64,000 bases of DNA from Bradyrhizobium sp. LTSP849 (GTDB lineage Bacteria; Pseudomonadota; Alphaproteobacteria; Rhizobiales; Xanthobacteraceae): the NCBI RefSeq assembly GCF_000938255.1, contig NZ_JYMR01000011.1, positions 79,524 through 143,523 of the forward strand, given 5' to 3'. Shown piece after piece: positions 1 to 8,974 of this stretch. Numbering within the stretch: position 1 is the first letter of the stretch; the number at the start of each line of letters is the position of its first letter. The notes under the pieces were generated by a model. That model searched no databases. It was not told the origin of the DNA and saw only the letters and a list, made by a program, of their open reading frames with translations. Made by a program: the position numbers and the translations under genes.

Positions 1-1057
1 CGACCAGGGCATCGTCAACCGCGACCGCGGCCAGCGCGTATTCGGCCAGCTCTTCACCGAATTCGCCGGCCGCATGGCCGCGCCCTATCGCATGCAGAAC
101 GGCCAGCAGCACATTAAGCAACACGCGGCTGCGTTTGCGCGCGCCGAGAAAGAGTACGGCGTGCCGCCAGCGGTGATCGCCGCGTTCTGGGGACTGGAGA
201 GCGATTTCGGCGCCAACATGGGCAATCTGCCGACGCTGAAATCGCTGGTGTCGCTGGCCTATGACTGCCGGCGCTCGGAGATGTTCGTGAACGAAACCGT
301 CGCGGCGCTGAAGGTCATCGATCGCGGTGATCTCACGCCCGACGAGATGATCGGCTCGTGGGCCGGCGAGCTCGGACAGACGCAGTTCTTGCCGACGCAT
401 TACGTCAACTACGCCGTCGACTATGACGGCGACGGGCGGCGCGATCTGTTGCGCAGCGAGCCCGACGTGATCGGCTCGACCGCGAACTACATCGCCAACG
501 GATTGAAGTGGCGGCGCGGCGAGCCGTGGCTGGAGGAGATCAAGGTGCCGCAGAACCTGCCGTGGGATCAGACCGATCTCACCGTGCAGCAGCCGCGCTC
601 CAAATGGGCGCAGTTGGGTGTGACCTATCCCGACGGAAGACCGCTGCCGAACGACAATCTCGCGGCCTCCGTGCTACTGCCGATGGGACGGACCGGGCCG
701 GCCTTCATGGCGTATCCGAATTTCGCGGCCTACACTGAGTGGAACAACTCGCTGATCTATTCGACCACCGCGGGCTATCTCGCCTCGCGCATCGCGGGCG
801 CTGCGCCGATGCGAAGGCCGACGACGCCGGTCGTGCAACTGCCGTTCAACGAGCTCAAGCAATTGCAGCAACTTCTGGTCCAAGCCGGCTTCAATGTCGG
901 CAAGGTTGACGGCGTGCTCGGCCAGCAGAGCCGCGCCGCCGTGAAGGCGATGCAGATCAAATACGGCCTTCCCGCCGATTCCTGGCCGACCGCCGAGCTG
1001 CTCGCCCGCATGCGCGGCGGCACGGCGCAGGCGCAGCCCGCGGGGACGATCCGGTAG
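1..1057 (+). CDS. lytic murein transglycosylase, MltB family (5' end outside window)
   Basis: The reading frame is open from the first bases of the window, so the start lies upstream; the internal ATG at 74 is not the true start. The protein cleaves peptidoglycan glycan strands in the periplasm. The MltB-type catalytic glutamate sits in the motif GLESDFG, followed by the family motif GELGQTQFLPTHY, and the last ~70 residues form a PG_binding_1 domain with repeated hydrophobic/Gly pattern (FNVGKVDGVLG). The architecture of catalytic domain plus C-terminal peptidoglycan-binding domain is typical of rhizobial lytic murein transglycosylases. The signal peptide would be upstream of the window. Family call is firm; the exact physiological role is not visible. 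Confidence 0.93.
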   Translation, partial: DQGIVNRDRGQRVFGQLFTEFAGRMAAPYRMQNGQQHIKQHAAAFARAEKEYGVPPAVIAAFWGLESDFGANMGNLPTLKSLVSLAYDCRRSEMFVNETVAALKVIDRGDLTPDEMIGSWAGELGQTQFLPTHYVNYAVDYDGDGRRDLLRSEPDVIGSTANYIANGLKWRRGEPWLEEIKVPQNLPWDQTDLTVQQPRSKWAQLGVTYPDGRPLPNDNLAASVLLPMGRTGPAFMAYPNFAAYTEWNNSLIYSTTAGYLASRIAGAAPMRRPTTPVVQLPFNELKQLQQLLVQAGFNVGKVDGVLGQQSRAAVKAMQIKYGLPADSWPTAELLARMRGGTAQAQPAGTIR

Positions 1058-1165
1058 AATTTTTGCACTGCACAGGCCGCTCCGGCGATTGTATTTTTCC
1101 ATGACGCTCCCATGTGAGTGGCTCAGGTTTTCTCCTGAGATTTCCCTCATTCGAGCGAGCAACAC

Positions 1166-1669
1166 ATGTCCTTCCACGACGCCGTCGTCCCCGCGTATCT
1201 GCAACTGCTGAACAGCCTCATCGGCCTGCTCAACAAGGCTGAGGCGCATTGCGCGGCCAAAAAGATCGACCCGGCCGTCCTGCTCGGTTCTCGGCTGTTT
1301 CCGGACATGCTGCCGCTCTCGAAGCAGATCCAGCTCGCCAGCGATTTCGCCTCCAAGGGCTGTGCGCGCCTGACGCATAGCGAGGTGCCCTCGACGCCCG
1401 ACACGGAAAAGACGTTTGAGGAGTTGAAGCAGCGGCTCGCCAAGACGATCGACTACGTCAAATCGTACAAGCCCGCGCAGTTCGAAGGCGCCGACACCAA
1501 GGACGTGACCTTCCCGGCGGGCCCGGACCGGACCATGACGCTCAAGGGCCAGCAGTTCTTCAGTGCGGTCTCGCTGCCGAACTTCTATTTCCACGCCGCG
1601 ACCGCCCACGGCATTTTGCGTCACAATGGTGTCGAGATCGGCAAGCGCGATTTCCTCGGCGCGAACTGA
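1166..1669 (+). CDS. DUF1993 family protein
   Basis: A 167-residue protein matching the DUF1993 family along its whole length (N-terminal MSFHDAVVPAYLQLLNSL, central FPAGPDRTMTLKGQQF, C-terminal NFYFHAATAHGILRHNG). It has no signal peptide or membrane segment, so it is probably cytosolic. Members are helical and distantly resemble DinB-like four-helix bundles; no reaction is established. It stands alone between the transglycosylase and the OYE reductase on the same strand, about 108 bases after the former, and is followed by a strong hairpin. Confidence 0.85.
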   Translation: MSFHDAVVPAYLQLLNSLIGLLNKAEAHCAAKKIDPAVLLGSRLFPDMLPLSKQIQLASDFASKGCARLTHSEVPSTPDTEKTFEELKQRLAKTIDYVKSYKPAQFEGADTKDVTFPAGPDRTMTLKGQQFFSAVSLPNFYFHAATAHGILRHNGVEIGKRDFLGAN

Positions 1670-1676
1670 GTTCGTG

Positions 1677-1710
1677 GGGTCGCGGCAGCGGAAATCCGCT
1701 GCCGCGACCC
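1677..1710 (+). terminator. strong hairpin after the DUF1993 gene, possible terminator
   Basis: A perfect 15-bp stem (GGGTCGCGGCAGCGG paired with its complement at 1696-1710) with a 4-base loop starts 8 bases after the stop codon. The following bases are AAATT rather than a T-run, so it is either a weak intrinsic terminator or a transcript-stabilising hairpin. Confidence 0.55.
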
Positions 1711-1842
1711 AAATTGCAGGCGAATTATGCCAGACGGGGCGCCACGCGCAGCTCGCCTGCACTTTCCGTATGGCTCCTCCCTTGCGCTGATTGCCGCGAT
1801 GCACAAGTGTTCCGGACCTCTCACCGCCTGGAACCACTCCCA

Positions 1843-2937
1843 ATGAGCCGTCCGACCAAATTGTTTGAGACCTACAAGCTCGGCCCGATCACGCTGGCCA
1901 ACCGTTTCGTGATGGCGCCGCTGACGCGCAATCGCGCCGCGCCCGGCACCTTCGTGCCGAGCCCGCTCGCCGCCGACTATTACGGCCAGCGCGCGTCGGC
2001 GGGCCTCCTGATCACCGAAGCGAGCCAGGTCTCGCAGCAGGGCCAGGGCTACCAGGACACACCAGGCATCTATTCCAAGGACCAGGCCGCCGGCTGGCGC
2101 AAGGTCACCGATAAGGTGCATGAGCGCGGCGGCAAGATCTTCATCCAGCTCTGGCATGTCGGCCGCATCTCGCATGTCGACCTCCAGGCGAAGGGCGCCG
2201 CGCCGGTCGCGCCGAGCGCGATCCGCGCCAAAGGCAAGACCTTCGTCAACGGCACCTTCGCCGACGTCTCCGAGCCCCGCGCGCTCGAGCTTTCCGAAAT
2301 TCCGGGCATCATCGACGACTTCAAGCGCGCCACGAAGAATGCGCTGGAGGCAGGCTTCGACGGCGTCGAGATCCACGGCGCCAACGGCTATCTGCTCGAC
2401 CAGTTCGCCAAGGACGGCACCAACAAGCGCACAGACGCCTATGGCGGCGGTATCGAGAATCGCGCGCGCCTGATGCTGGAAGTCTCCAAGGCCGTCGTGG
2501 CTGAAGCCGGCGCCGACCGCACCGGCATCCGCATCTCGCCGGTGACGCCCGCCAACGACATCGCGGATTCCAATCCGCAAGCCTTGTTTGATTACATCGT
2601 CGACGGCCTCAGCGCGCTGAAGCTGGTCTATCTCCACGTCGTCGAAGGCGCCACCGGCGGCCCGCGCGACTTCGCGCCGTTCGACTATGCAGGCCTGCGC
2701 AAGCGCTTCAGTGGCACCTATATCGCCAACAACGGCTACGACTTCGAACTCGCGACCAAGGTGCTCGACGCCGGCGCGGCCGATTTGATCGCCTTTGGCA
2801 AGCCGTTCATCTCCAACCCCGACCTCGTCGAGCGGCTGAAGAAGGGCGCGGCCCTGAACGATTGGGACAAGAACACGTTCTACGGCGGCGGCGCGAAGGG
2901 ATACACGGATTACCCGACGCTGGAAGCGGCGGAGTAA
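1843..2937 (+). CDS. Old Yellow Enzyme family alkene reductase (NADH:flavin oxidoreductase)
   Basis: A 364-residue FMN-dependent (beta/alpha)8 ene-reductase that would reduce activated C=C bonds or nitrate esters with NAD(P)H. The substrate-anchoring pair H178/N181 and catalytic Y183 lie in the motif IHGANGYLLDQF, followed by the family block TNKRTDAYGGGIENR; the N-terminal flavin motif is NRFVMAPLTRNRA. The ATG at 1843 (MSRPTK) is chosen because it gives the canonical N-terminus; 43 codons are open upstream but look unlike the family. Monocistronic by context. Closest characterised relatives are the NemA/xenobiotic reductase group; the natural substrate cannot be told from sequence. Confidence 0.93.
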   Translation: MSRPTKLFETYKLGPITLANRFVMAPLTRNRAAPGTFVPSPLAADYYGQRASAGLLITEASQVSQQGQGYQDTPGIYSKDQAAGWRKVTDKVHERGGKIFIQLWHVGRISHVDLQAKGAAPVAPSAIRAKGKTFVNGTFADVSEPRALELSEIPGIIDDFKRATKNALEAGFDGVEIHGANGYLLDQFAKDGTNKRTDAYGGGIENRARLMLEVSKAVVAEAGADRTGIRISPVTPANDIADSNPQALFDYIVDGLSALKLVYLHVVEGATGGPRDFAPFDYAGLRKRFSGTYIANNGYDFELATKVLDAGAADLIAFGKPFISNPDLVERLKKGAALNDWDKNTFYGGGAKGYTDYPTLEAAE

Positions 2938-2956
2938 GAACTGTCCACACGACGGC

Positions 2957-3059
2957 TGTCATGCCCCGCGAAGGCGGGGCATCCAGTACGCTGCGGCCTC
3001 TCGATTCAATCACGACCGCCTCTGGAATACTGGATCGTCCGCTTTCGCGGACGATGACA
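2957..3059. repeat. 103-bp palindromic intergenic repeat, copy 1
   Basis: Bounded by TGTCAT and ATGACA. The left arm is a small hairpin (CCCCGCGAAGGCGGGG), followed by ATCCAGTAC, a variable centre, then GAATACTGGAT and a second hairpin (GTCCGCTTTCGCGGAC). Two other copies of exactly the same length occur at 10572-10674 and 60503-60605. It fills the gap between the OYE reductase and the terminator of the minus-strand operon. Confidence 0.85.
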
Positions 3060-3097
3060 GCGGAGAGGAACGCGGGCACGGCGCGCCACGCGAAAGG

Positions 3098-3128
3098 AAA
3101 AAAGGCCGGGATCGCTCCCGGCCTTTTT
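3098..3128 (-). terminator. rho-independent terminator of the dehydrogenase/transporter/iclR operon
   Basis: AAAAAGGCCGGGA (3099-3111), a 4-base loop and TCCCGGCCTTTTT (3116-3128). Because both flanks are A/T runs it can work in both directions, stopping the minus-strand operon that ends with iclR at 3145 and any read-through from the reductase on the plus strand. An almost identical stem is used after glpV at 10745-10772. Confidence 0.85.
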
Positions 3129-3144
3129 GCTGCCCGCAGCCGCC

Positions 3145-4011
3145 TCAGGCTGCGTAGCGGTTGAACTTCGACTTGGAGATCGAGGTTGCGGCGACGTGGA
3201 CGTGCTGCGCCAGTTCAGCCTCGGCACGCTCCTTGGTCCAGCGCGTCGTCGGCACCGAAATGTTGATCGCGGCAACGGCACGGCCGTGCTCGTCGATGAT
3301 GGGAGCCGCAACCGAAATGTCGCCCATCACGGTCTCGTTCATGATGACGGCATAGCCGCGCCGCGCGGCCACGCGAACGCGCTCCAGCAGCGCCTTCGGA
3401 TCTGTCTCCGTAAAGGGCGTCAGCGGCGCGAGCGGCGTTCGCTTGAGAAGGTCGAGGCGCTCCTCCTCGGGCAGTGCCGACAGGATCGCGGTGCCCGACG
3501 CCGTGAAGAAGGTCGGCAGCCGGCTGCCGATCACGATGTCGATGTTGATGAGATGCGCGCCCGGAAAGCGCGCCACAAAGACGACCTCGTGGCCATCCAG
3601 TTCGTGCAAATTGGTCGTCTCGCCGAGATTGCGGCTGATCTCGAGCAAATAGGGCGAGGCGCGGTCGATCAGATCGTTGGCCTTGAGATAACTGTGCGAG
3701 AACTGAAGCACCTTTGAGGTGAGGCCATAGTTGCGCGTGCCCTCGATCCGCTTGAGATAGCCGAGCGTTTCGAGCGTGTAGACCAGGCGCTGGGTGGCGC
3801 TGCGGTCGAGATCGGCGGCGCGCGCGATGTCGGCGAGCGTCATGTAGCGCTGCGGGCCGTCGAAGGCATGCAGGACCTGGAACGCCTTCTCGGTCGAGCC
3901 GACGAACAGCGACGAGCGTGGCTCCGCGTTATTGTCCGCATTCTTCTCGACGGCCCTGGGCTTCCGCGCCTTCACTGCGCGGCCGCTGCCGTCGCGACTG
4001 CTACGCGCCAT
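3145..4011 (-). CDS. IclR family transcriptional regulator
   Basis: A 288-residue regulator. Residues ~37-95 hold the winged helix-turn-helix (STEKAFQVLHAF ... DRSATQRLVYTLETLGYL), residues ~105-280 the IclR effector-binding domain (NLHELDGHEVVFVARFPG, SASGTAILSAL-like TASGTAILSALPEEE, ISVAAPIIDEHGRAVAAINISV). The N-terminal ~35 residues are a basic, low-complexity extension. It is the last gene of the operon starting at 10411, following the DapA-like gene by 12 bases, so it most likely controls that operon in response to its substrate or an intermediate. The palindrome at 10459-10481 is a candidate binding site. Start ATG at 4011 has a GAGAGGA stretch upstream. Confidence 0.93.
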   Translation of the reverse strand: MARSSRDGSGRAVKARKPRAVEKNADNNAEPRSSLFVGSTEKAFQVLHAFDGPQRYMTLADIARAADLDRSATQRLVYTLETLGYLKRIEGTRNYGLTSKVLQFSHSYLKANDLIDRASPYLLEISRNLGETTNLHELDGHEVVFVARFPGAHLINIDIVIGSRLPTFFTASGTAILSALPEEERLDLLKRTPLAPLTPFTETDPKALLERVRVAARRGYAVIMNETVMGDISVAAPIIDEHGRAVAAINISVPTTRWTKERAEAELAQHVHVAATSISKSKFNRYAA

Positions 4012-4023
4012 GCTGCCGTCCTC

Positions 4024-4929
4024 TCACCCGATGCCCTCCGAGATCGCCAGTTGCCGGCCGAGCTCGGCGCGGAGCGCCGCGACCAGCGCCGGTGCCGGCT
4101 GCACCAGCGGCGCCAGCATGCGCGGCGCCTCGACGCCGACGAGGTCCATCACCGCTTTCATCGGTCCCGGATTGGTTTCGGCGAACGCCATGTTCATCAG
4201 CGGGATCAGGCGGCGATGGAGGCTCAAGGCCTCCGCTGTCTTGCCAGCTGTGGTCGCCTCGAAGACCTGGCGCCAGGCGCGCGGCAACAAGCACGCGGTC
4301 ACGATGATGCCGCCCTTCGCGCCCGCCGCGAGATGCAGCGGGAACAGGCTGTCCTCGCCGCTCAGCACCGCAAAGCTCTCGTCGACGCCGGCCACGACCT
4401 GGAGGAAATGGTACATGTCGAGATTGCAGGCCTTCATGCCGATGATGTTGGGATGCCCTGAGAGCTCATGCAGGATCTTGGGCTCGATCGCGATCCGGGT
4501 ACGATAGGGAATCTCGTAGATCAGGATGGGCACGGGTGATGCATCGGCATAGCGCAGGAAATAGTCGCGGACGCCAGCCTGAGTCGGGTTGGTATAGTAT
4601 GGCGTGAGAACCAGCAGGCCGTCCACGCCCTCGGCGGCGAATTCACGGCCGGCCTGGAGGGCATCGTGGAAACCGGTGTCCAGCACGCCGGCGATCACCG
4701 GGCCCTTGCCCGCCATCGCCTTCACCGACAAGCCGGCCATCTTGATGCGCTCGGCGCGTGCCAGCGCGCCATATTCGCCGGTACCGCCGAGCGGCACCAC
4801 GCCGTCGATCCCCTGCTTGTTGAGCCAGGCAAACAGGGCCGAGACCGCGCCGGCATCGATGGTGTCGTCGGCCTTGACCGGGGTCGGGATGGCCGGGAAC
4901 AGGCCGCGGAGGCGATTGGCAGTGAGCAT
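4024..4929 (-). CDS. dihydrodipicolinate synthase (DapA) family lyase/aldolase
   Basis: A 301-residue class I aldolase-fold enzyme that should form a Schiff base with pyruvate or another 2-keto acid. Visible: the GTTGE-type motif as GGTGE (48-52), catalytic Tyr138 in YEIPYRT, the carboxylate-binding Arg143, and Schiff-base Lys166 in GMKACNL. The residues around the lysine (ACNL) and the Glu after Tyr138 differ from true DapA (usually KDS/EAS and YNVPGRT), so lysine biosynthesis is unlikely. In this operon it probably cleaves or dehydrates the 2-keto acid made by the FAD dehydrogenase. Start at 4929 is preferred over an in-frame upstream codon because AGAGG precedes it and the N-terminus then fits the family. 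Confidence 0.88.
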   Translation of the reverse strand: MLTANRLRGLFPAIPTPVKADDTIDAGAVSALFAWLNKQGIDGVVPLGGTGEYGALARAERIKMAGLSVKAMAGKGPVIAGVLDTGFHDALQAGREFAAEGVDGLLVLTPYYTNPTQAGVRDYFLRYADASPVPILIYEIPYRTRIAIEPKILHELSGHPNIIGMKACNLDMYHFLQVVAGVDESFAVLSGEDSLFPLHLAAGAKGGIIVTACLLPRAWRQVFEATTAGKTAEALSLHRRLIPLMNMAFAETNPGPMKAVMDLVGVEAPRMLAPLVQPAPALVAALRAELGRQLAISEGIG

Positions 4930-4960
4930 GATGTGAACCTCTGGTTGGAATGCGGGACGG

Positions 4961-6727
4961 CTACCTCGCCGCAGCACGCCGGCGCAGGCGTTCGGCGACG
5001 AAGATCAGCAGCCCCATGAAAACGAACAGGCAGGTCGAGACGGCAGCGATCGCGGGCGAGACCTGAAGCGTCACCTCGTCCCAGAACTGCTTTGGCAGCG
5101 TCGCGTTCAGGCCGCCGGTCGCAAACAGCGCGATGGTGAGCTCGTCGAACGAGGTCGCGAAGGCGAACAGGAACGACGACATCATGCCCGCGCCGAGGAT
5201 CGGGAAGGTGACGTAGCGCAGCGTCGCGATCGGGCGCGCGCCGAGGCTCTGCGCGGCGTGGTCGAGCCGCGTATCGTAACTGCGCAGCACGGCCATCATG
5301 GTCATGACCACGTAAGGCACCGCGACGACGGTGTGTCCGAGAATGAGGCCGAAGGCGCTGCCGACCAGGCCCATGCGCGCGAAGACGTAGAACAGGCCGA
5401 CCGCGATGATCATGCGGGGCACCACGATCGGCGACAGGATGAAGGCCAGCCACGCCGCCTTACCGCGGATGTCGCTGCGTACTAGCAGGAACGCGGCCGG
5501 CGTGCCGATCAACATGGCGAGCAATCCCGTGCCGACCCCGACCAGGAGCGAGCGCAGCATGGCCTGGGTCCAGAGCGGCGAACTCAGCACGGTCTCATAC
5601 CAATGCAGCGTAAAGCCCTGCGGCGGCCAGTTGAGGCCACCGGTGCCGAACGACAGCGGGATCATCAGGATAGTCGGCGCGCTGATGATGAGCAGCATGA
5701 TCCAGACGAAGGCCTGCAAGCCCATGCCGGCTTGGTCGGGATTGCGGTCGCGACGGCGTGACGGCAGGAGCCGGAGAATCCGGTCGGAGATCGCACCGAG
5801 CAGCGTGAGGAGCGCGTCGCCCGCCTTCTGAAGGGGGCCCGACAGACGCGACGGCGTCGCGTTGCGCGGCGCCGCCGCGCCGGTCATGGTCGACAGGCCG
5901 AGCAGCCGGTCGTAGGCCGCAAAGACGATGAAGACCACGAACAGCAGCAGCACCGAGATCGCGCCGGCAAAGCCCCAGTTCATGGTCTGCTGGACCTGGT
6001 CGATGATGAGCTGCGTGATCATGGTCTCGCGGCGCCCGCCGAGCAGGGCCGGCACGATAAAGAAGCCGATCGCGGTGACGAACACCATAATGCCCGCCGC
6101 AGCGACGCCCGGCAGCGACAGCGGAAAATAGATTTTCCAGAACGCCATGCCCGGCCGCGCTCCGAGCGTGGCGGCCGCGCGCGGCAGGGTACGGTCGATG
6201 TTCTCCATCACCGCGAGCATCGTCAGCACGGCGAGCGGCAGCAACGCATTCACCATGCCGACGAGAACGCTGCCGAAATTGTAGAGCAGGCTCGCGGGGC
6301 TGGAGATGATGCCGAGCGAGATCAGGAGCTTGTTGATGACGCCGTTGCGCCCGAGCAGCACGATCCATGCGAAGGCGCGGACCAGGAAGCTGGTCCAGAA
6401 CGACAGCAGCACCCAGAACAGGAGCGTCGTCTTGCGCTTCTTGTCGACGACCGAGATCAGATAGGCGATCGGATAACCTGTGACGACGCAGATCAGCGTG
6501 GTGACCAGCGAGATCTTCAGGGTGATCAGGAGAACGTCGAGATAGACCGATGAGGCGAACAGCTGGCGGTATTGCGCCAGCGTGAAGCCGCTCTCGCCGT
6601 AGACGCTGAGCAGCAGCAACTGGCCGACGGGATAGACCAGGAACAGCACGAGCAGCAGGACCAGCGGCGCGCCCATCGCCGCCCGCGTCCAGGCCAGATT
6701 CCGCTGTATCGCGCGCGGGGCGGCCAA
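4961..6727 (-). CDS. ABC transporter permease, fused PotB-PotC type double permease
   Basis: A 588-residue inner-membrane protein in which two complete permease domains are fused. Each half carries an EAA-type coupling loop: first AAATLGARPGMAFWKIYFPLSLPGV (residues near 200), second AAQSLGARPIATLRYVTFPIL (near 500), and each has about six membrane segments, separated by a charged linker around residue 300 (LLPSRRRDRNPDQ). Such one-chain permeases occur in some polyamine/opine-type importers. The apparent start is TTG at 6727, two bases after the stop of the ATPase, implying tight translational coupling; an ATG 51 bases downstream is possible but lacks a ribosome-binding site. It partners the ATPase at 6730-7839 and binding protein at 7878-8963. 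Confidence 0.92.
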   Translation of the reverse strand: MAAPRAIQRNLAWTRAAMGAPLVLLLVLFLVYPVGQLLLLSVYGESGFTLAQYRQLFASSVYLDVLLITLKISLVTTLICVVTGYPIAYLISVVDKKRKTTLLFWVLLSFWTSFLVRAFAWIVLLGRNGVINKLLISLGIISSPASLLYNFGSVLVGMVNALLPLAVLTMLAVMENIDRTLPRAAATLGARPGMAFWKIYFPLSLPGVAAAGIMVFVTAIGFFIVPALLGGRRETMITQLIIDQVQQTMNWGFAGAISVLLLFVVFIVFAAYDRLLGLSTMTGAAAPRNATPSRLSGPLQKAGDALLTLLGAISDRILRLLPSRRRDRNPDQAGMGLQAFVWIMLLIISAPTILMIPLSFGTGGLNWPPQGFTLHWYETVLSSPLWTQAMLRSLLVGVGTGLLAMLIGTPAAFLLVRSDIRGKAAWLAFILSPIVVPRMIIAVGLFYVFARMGLVGSAFGLILGHTVVAVPYVVMTMMAVLRSYDTRLDHAAQSLGARPIATLRYVTFPILGAGMMSSFLFAFATSFDELTIALFATGGLNATLPKQFWDEVTLQVSPAIAAVSTCLFVFMGLLIFVAERLRRRAAAR

Positions 6728-6729
6728 GC

Positions 6730-7839
6730 TCAGATCCCCTTCCCGTCACTGATCGCGACGGCGTCGGTCGCATGCCATCCGAGCGACAGAAGCTGCCCTA
6801 TCTCGTAGGGCGCCGCGCCGCTGCGGGTCGGATGCGCAGCGACGAGTTGCGGCATGCCCGCCGTCTCGGGCGCGATGTAGAGCCGCGTCAGGCTACCGCT
6901 GATCATCACGTCCAAAAGCCGGCCCGAGAGCCGACCGGCGAGCTGGTCTCCGCCGCCGGCGTCGCCGACCACGAGATTCTGGGGACGCACCATGACCTTG
7001 ATCGGCTCGCCCGCGGCGAAAATGCTGCCATTGCCGACCGCGCGCGACGGCGCGGCCTGTGCAGCCAGGACGACATCGAGCCCGTCACTATCGACGCCAC
7101 GCACGGTGGCGCTGAGCAGATTGGATTCTCCGAGGAAGTCGGCGACGAACACCGAGCGCGGACGGAAGTAAAGATCTTGCGGCGTGCCGATCTGCTCGAT
7201 CGCGCCCGCATTCATCAGGCAGATGCGATCCGACATAGTCATCGCCTCTTCCTGATCGTGGGTCACGTAGACGATCGTGGTGCCGAGCTCGCGATGGATG
7301 CGCTTGATCTCGAGCTGCATCTGGTCGCGCAGCTTCTTGTCGAGCGCGCCGAGCGGCTCGTCCATCAGGATGATCGCGGGCCGATAGACGATGCAGCGCG
7401 CCAGCGCGATACGTTGCTGCTGGCCGCCGGACAGCTCGCGCGGATAGCGTTTTGCAACGTGCGGCAGCCGCACCGTCTCCAGCGCCTCTGCCGTGCGCCG
7501 GCGCGCCTCGGTGTCGGCCACCTTCCGCATCTTCAGCGGAAACGCGATGTTGTCCTCGATCGTCATGTGAGGAAACAGCGCGTAGTTCTGGAACACGACG
7601 CCGATATCGCGGTCATAGGCCGGGCTGTGCGTGACGTCGGCATCGTCGATCAGGATCCGCCCCTCGTCGGGATGGGCGAGGCCTGCGATCAGGCTGAGCA
7701 GCGTCGTCTTGCCAGATCCCGACGGGCCGAGCAAAGTGAGGAATTCGCCCCTGGCGACGTCGAGGCTGGTCGGCGCCAGCGCGACGAAGTCGCCATAGCG
7801 CTTGCACAGCTCGTGAATGCGCAAGCTCGACGAGACCAT
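6730..7839 (-). CDS. ABC transporter ATP-binding protein, PotA type
   Basis: A 369-residue ATPase energising the importer. All motifs are canonical: Walker A GPSGSGKT (38-45), Q-loop VVFQNYALFPHMT, signature LSGGQ (136-140), Walker B IILMDE (D160, E161), switch His194 in VTHDQEEA, and a C-terminal TOBE domain (~residues 290-360). The ATG at 7839 is chosen because the ABC domain begins immediately after it; GGAGCG lies just upstream. It lies 38 bases downstream of the binding-protein gene and 2 bases before the permease. Confidence 0.94.
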   Translation of the reverse strand: MVSSSLRIHELCKRYGDFVALAPTSLDVARGEFLTLLGPSGSGKTTLLSLIAGLAHPDEGRILIDDADVTHSPAYDRDIGVVFQNYALFPHMTIEDNIAFPLKMRKVADTEARRRTAEALETVRLPHVAKRYPRELSGGQQQRIALARCIVYRPAIILMDEPLGALDKKLRDQMQLEIKRIHRELGTTIVYVTHDQEEAMTMSDRICLMNAGAIEQIGTPQDLYFRPRSVFVADFLGESNLLSATVRGVDSDGLDVVLAAQAAPSRAVGNGSIFAAGEPIKVMVRPQNLVVGDAGGGDQLAGRLSGRLLDVMISGSLTRLYIAPETAGMPQLVAAHPTRSGAAPYEIGQLLSLGWHATDAVAISDGKGI

Positions 7840-7877
7840 GGGGCGCTCCGATCGCTTCGCGCTTCCCTTGACGCCGG

Positions 7878-8963
7878 TCAAGCCAGGATCCAGCTGTTGA
7901 AGCGCTCGATGACGGCGGCCTGGTTGTCGTACCAGAATTTCGGATCGATCTTCAGCCCGGCCTTGATGTTGTCGGGATAGGTCGGGCAGTTCTTGGCGAC
8001 CTCCGGCTTGATGTAGTTGAAGGCCTCCGGCTGGGTGAGGCCAGCCGGGAAATATTCCACGAGGGCTGCCTGTCGCTTCGGATCGGAGGCGAACTTGATG
8101 AACTCGCGGCAGGCATCCGCATTCGGCGTGCCGGCGAGGATCGACCAATTGTCGGCGCCCCAGACCCCCTGGTTCCAGATAATCTCGACAGGCGCACCGG
8201 CCGCCTGCGCCGACTGCGCACGCGACACCCAGGTCGGCAGCATGTCGATCTCGCCCGAGGTCAGCATCTGTTCGACCTGCGCACCGCTGGTCCACCACAC
8301 GGCGACCGACGATTTGATCTTGTCGAGCGAGGCGAAGGCCTTGTCGAGATCGCAAGGGTAGACCTGCGCGGTCGGCGCGCCCGCTCCCATCAGCGCTTCC
8401 TCGATCGTGTCGAACGGATGCTTGCGCACCGAGCGGCGGCCGGGGAAGTCCGCCACGTTCCAGAAATCGGCCCAGGATTGCGGCGCCTTGCGGCCCTTGA
8501 AGGCGTCGGTGCGATAGGCGAGCACCGTGCTGTAGACGTTGGTCGCGACGCCGTAGGGCGATTCGTATTCGGCCGGAAGCGTCTTGATCACCGGCTCGGA
8601 TTCGAGGCCGTGCTTCTCGAGATATTGCTTGGCGCCGGTGGTCAGGATCTGGATCGCGGGCCAGGAGATCTTGGCCATGTCCCAGGTGTAGTTCTTGGTA
8701 TCGACCATGGTCTTGATCTGCGCGACCGGCTCGGCATTAGCCTGCACCCCGACCACCTCGATGCCGGTCGCTTCGGTGAACGGACGGTAGAACACCGCGC
8801 CATAGGCCTTGGTGTAGATGCCGCCATCGTCGCGCACGACGATGCGTTTTCCGGCGGCGCGGGACGGCGACCAGACCGAAGGCGCAGCGAGCGCGACGGC
8901 GCCGGCTCCTGCACCGAGCAGCAGGCGGCGTCGGGAAGTGATGATCTTGGGAGCGTTGGTCAT
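7878..8963 (-). CDS. extracellular solute-binding protein, PotD/family 1 type
   Basis: A 361-residue periplasmic receptor. The N-terminus has a twin-arginine-like signal (TSRRRLLLGAGAGAVALAAPSVW) ending near SRAAG, so it may go out by Tat. The mature part has the PotD-like pattern (IVVRDDGGIYTKAYGAVFYRPFTEATGIEV). The ligand is unknown; PotD-type receptors bind polyamines, opines and small organic acids. The start ATG at 8963 follows the FAD dehydrogenase stop by 11 bases. Within this operon the ligand is likely the 2-hydroxy acid, or a precursor of it, oxidised by the upstream enzyme. Confidence 0.92.
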   Translation of the reverse strand: MTNAPKIITSRRRLLLGAGAGAVALAAPSVWSPSRAAGKRIVVRDDGGIYTKAYGAVFYRPFTEATGIEVVGVQANAEPVAQIKTMVDTKNYTWDMAKISWPAIQILTTGAKQYLEKHGLESEPVIKTLPAEYESPYGVATNVYSTVLAYRTDAFKGRKAPQSWADFWNVADFPGRRSVRKHPFDTIEEALMGAGAPTAQVYPCDLDKAFASLDKIKSSVAVWWTSGAQVEQMLTSGEIDMLPTWVSRAQSAQAAGAPVEIIWNQGVWGADNWSILAGTPNADACREFIKFASDPKRQAALVEYFPAGLTQPEAFNYIKPEVAKNCPTYPDNIKAGLKIDPKFWYDNQAAVIERFNSWILA

Positions 8964-8974
8964 GTCAGTCCCCT

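Noticed and set aside
1714..1842. N-terminal extension of the OYE reductase
   Set aside because: The extra 43 residues do not fit the family and cover the gap after the hairpin; ATG 1843 gives the normal N-terminus.
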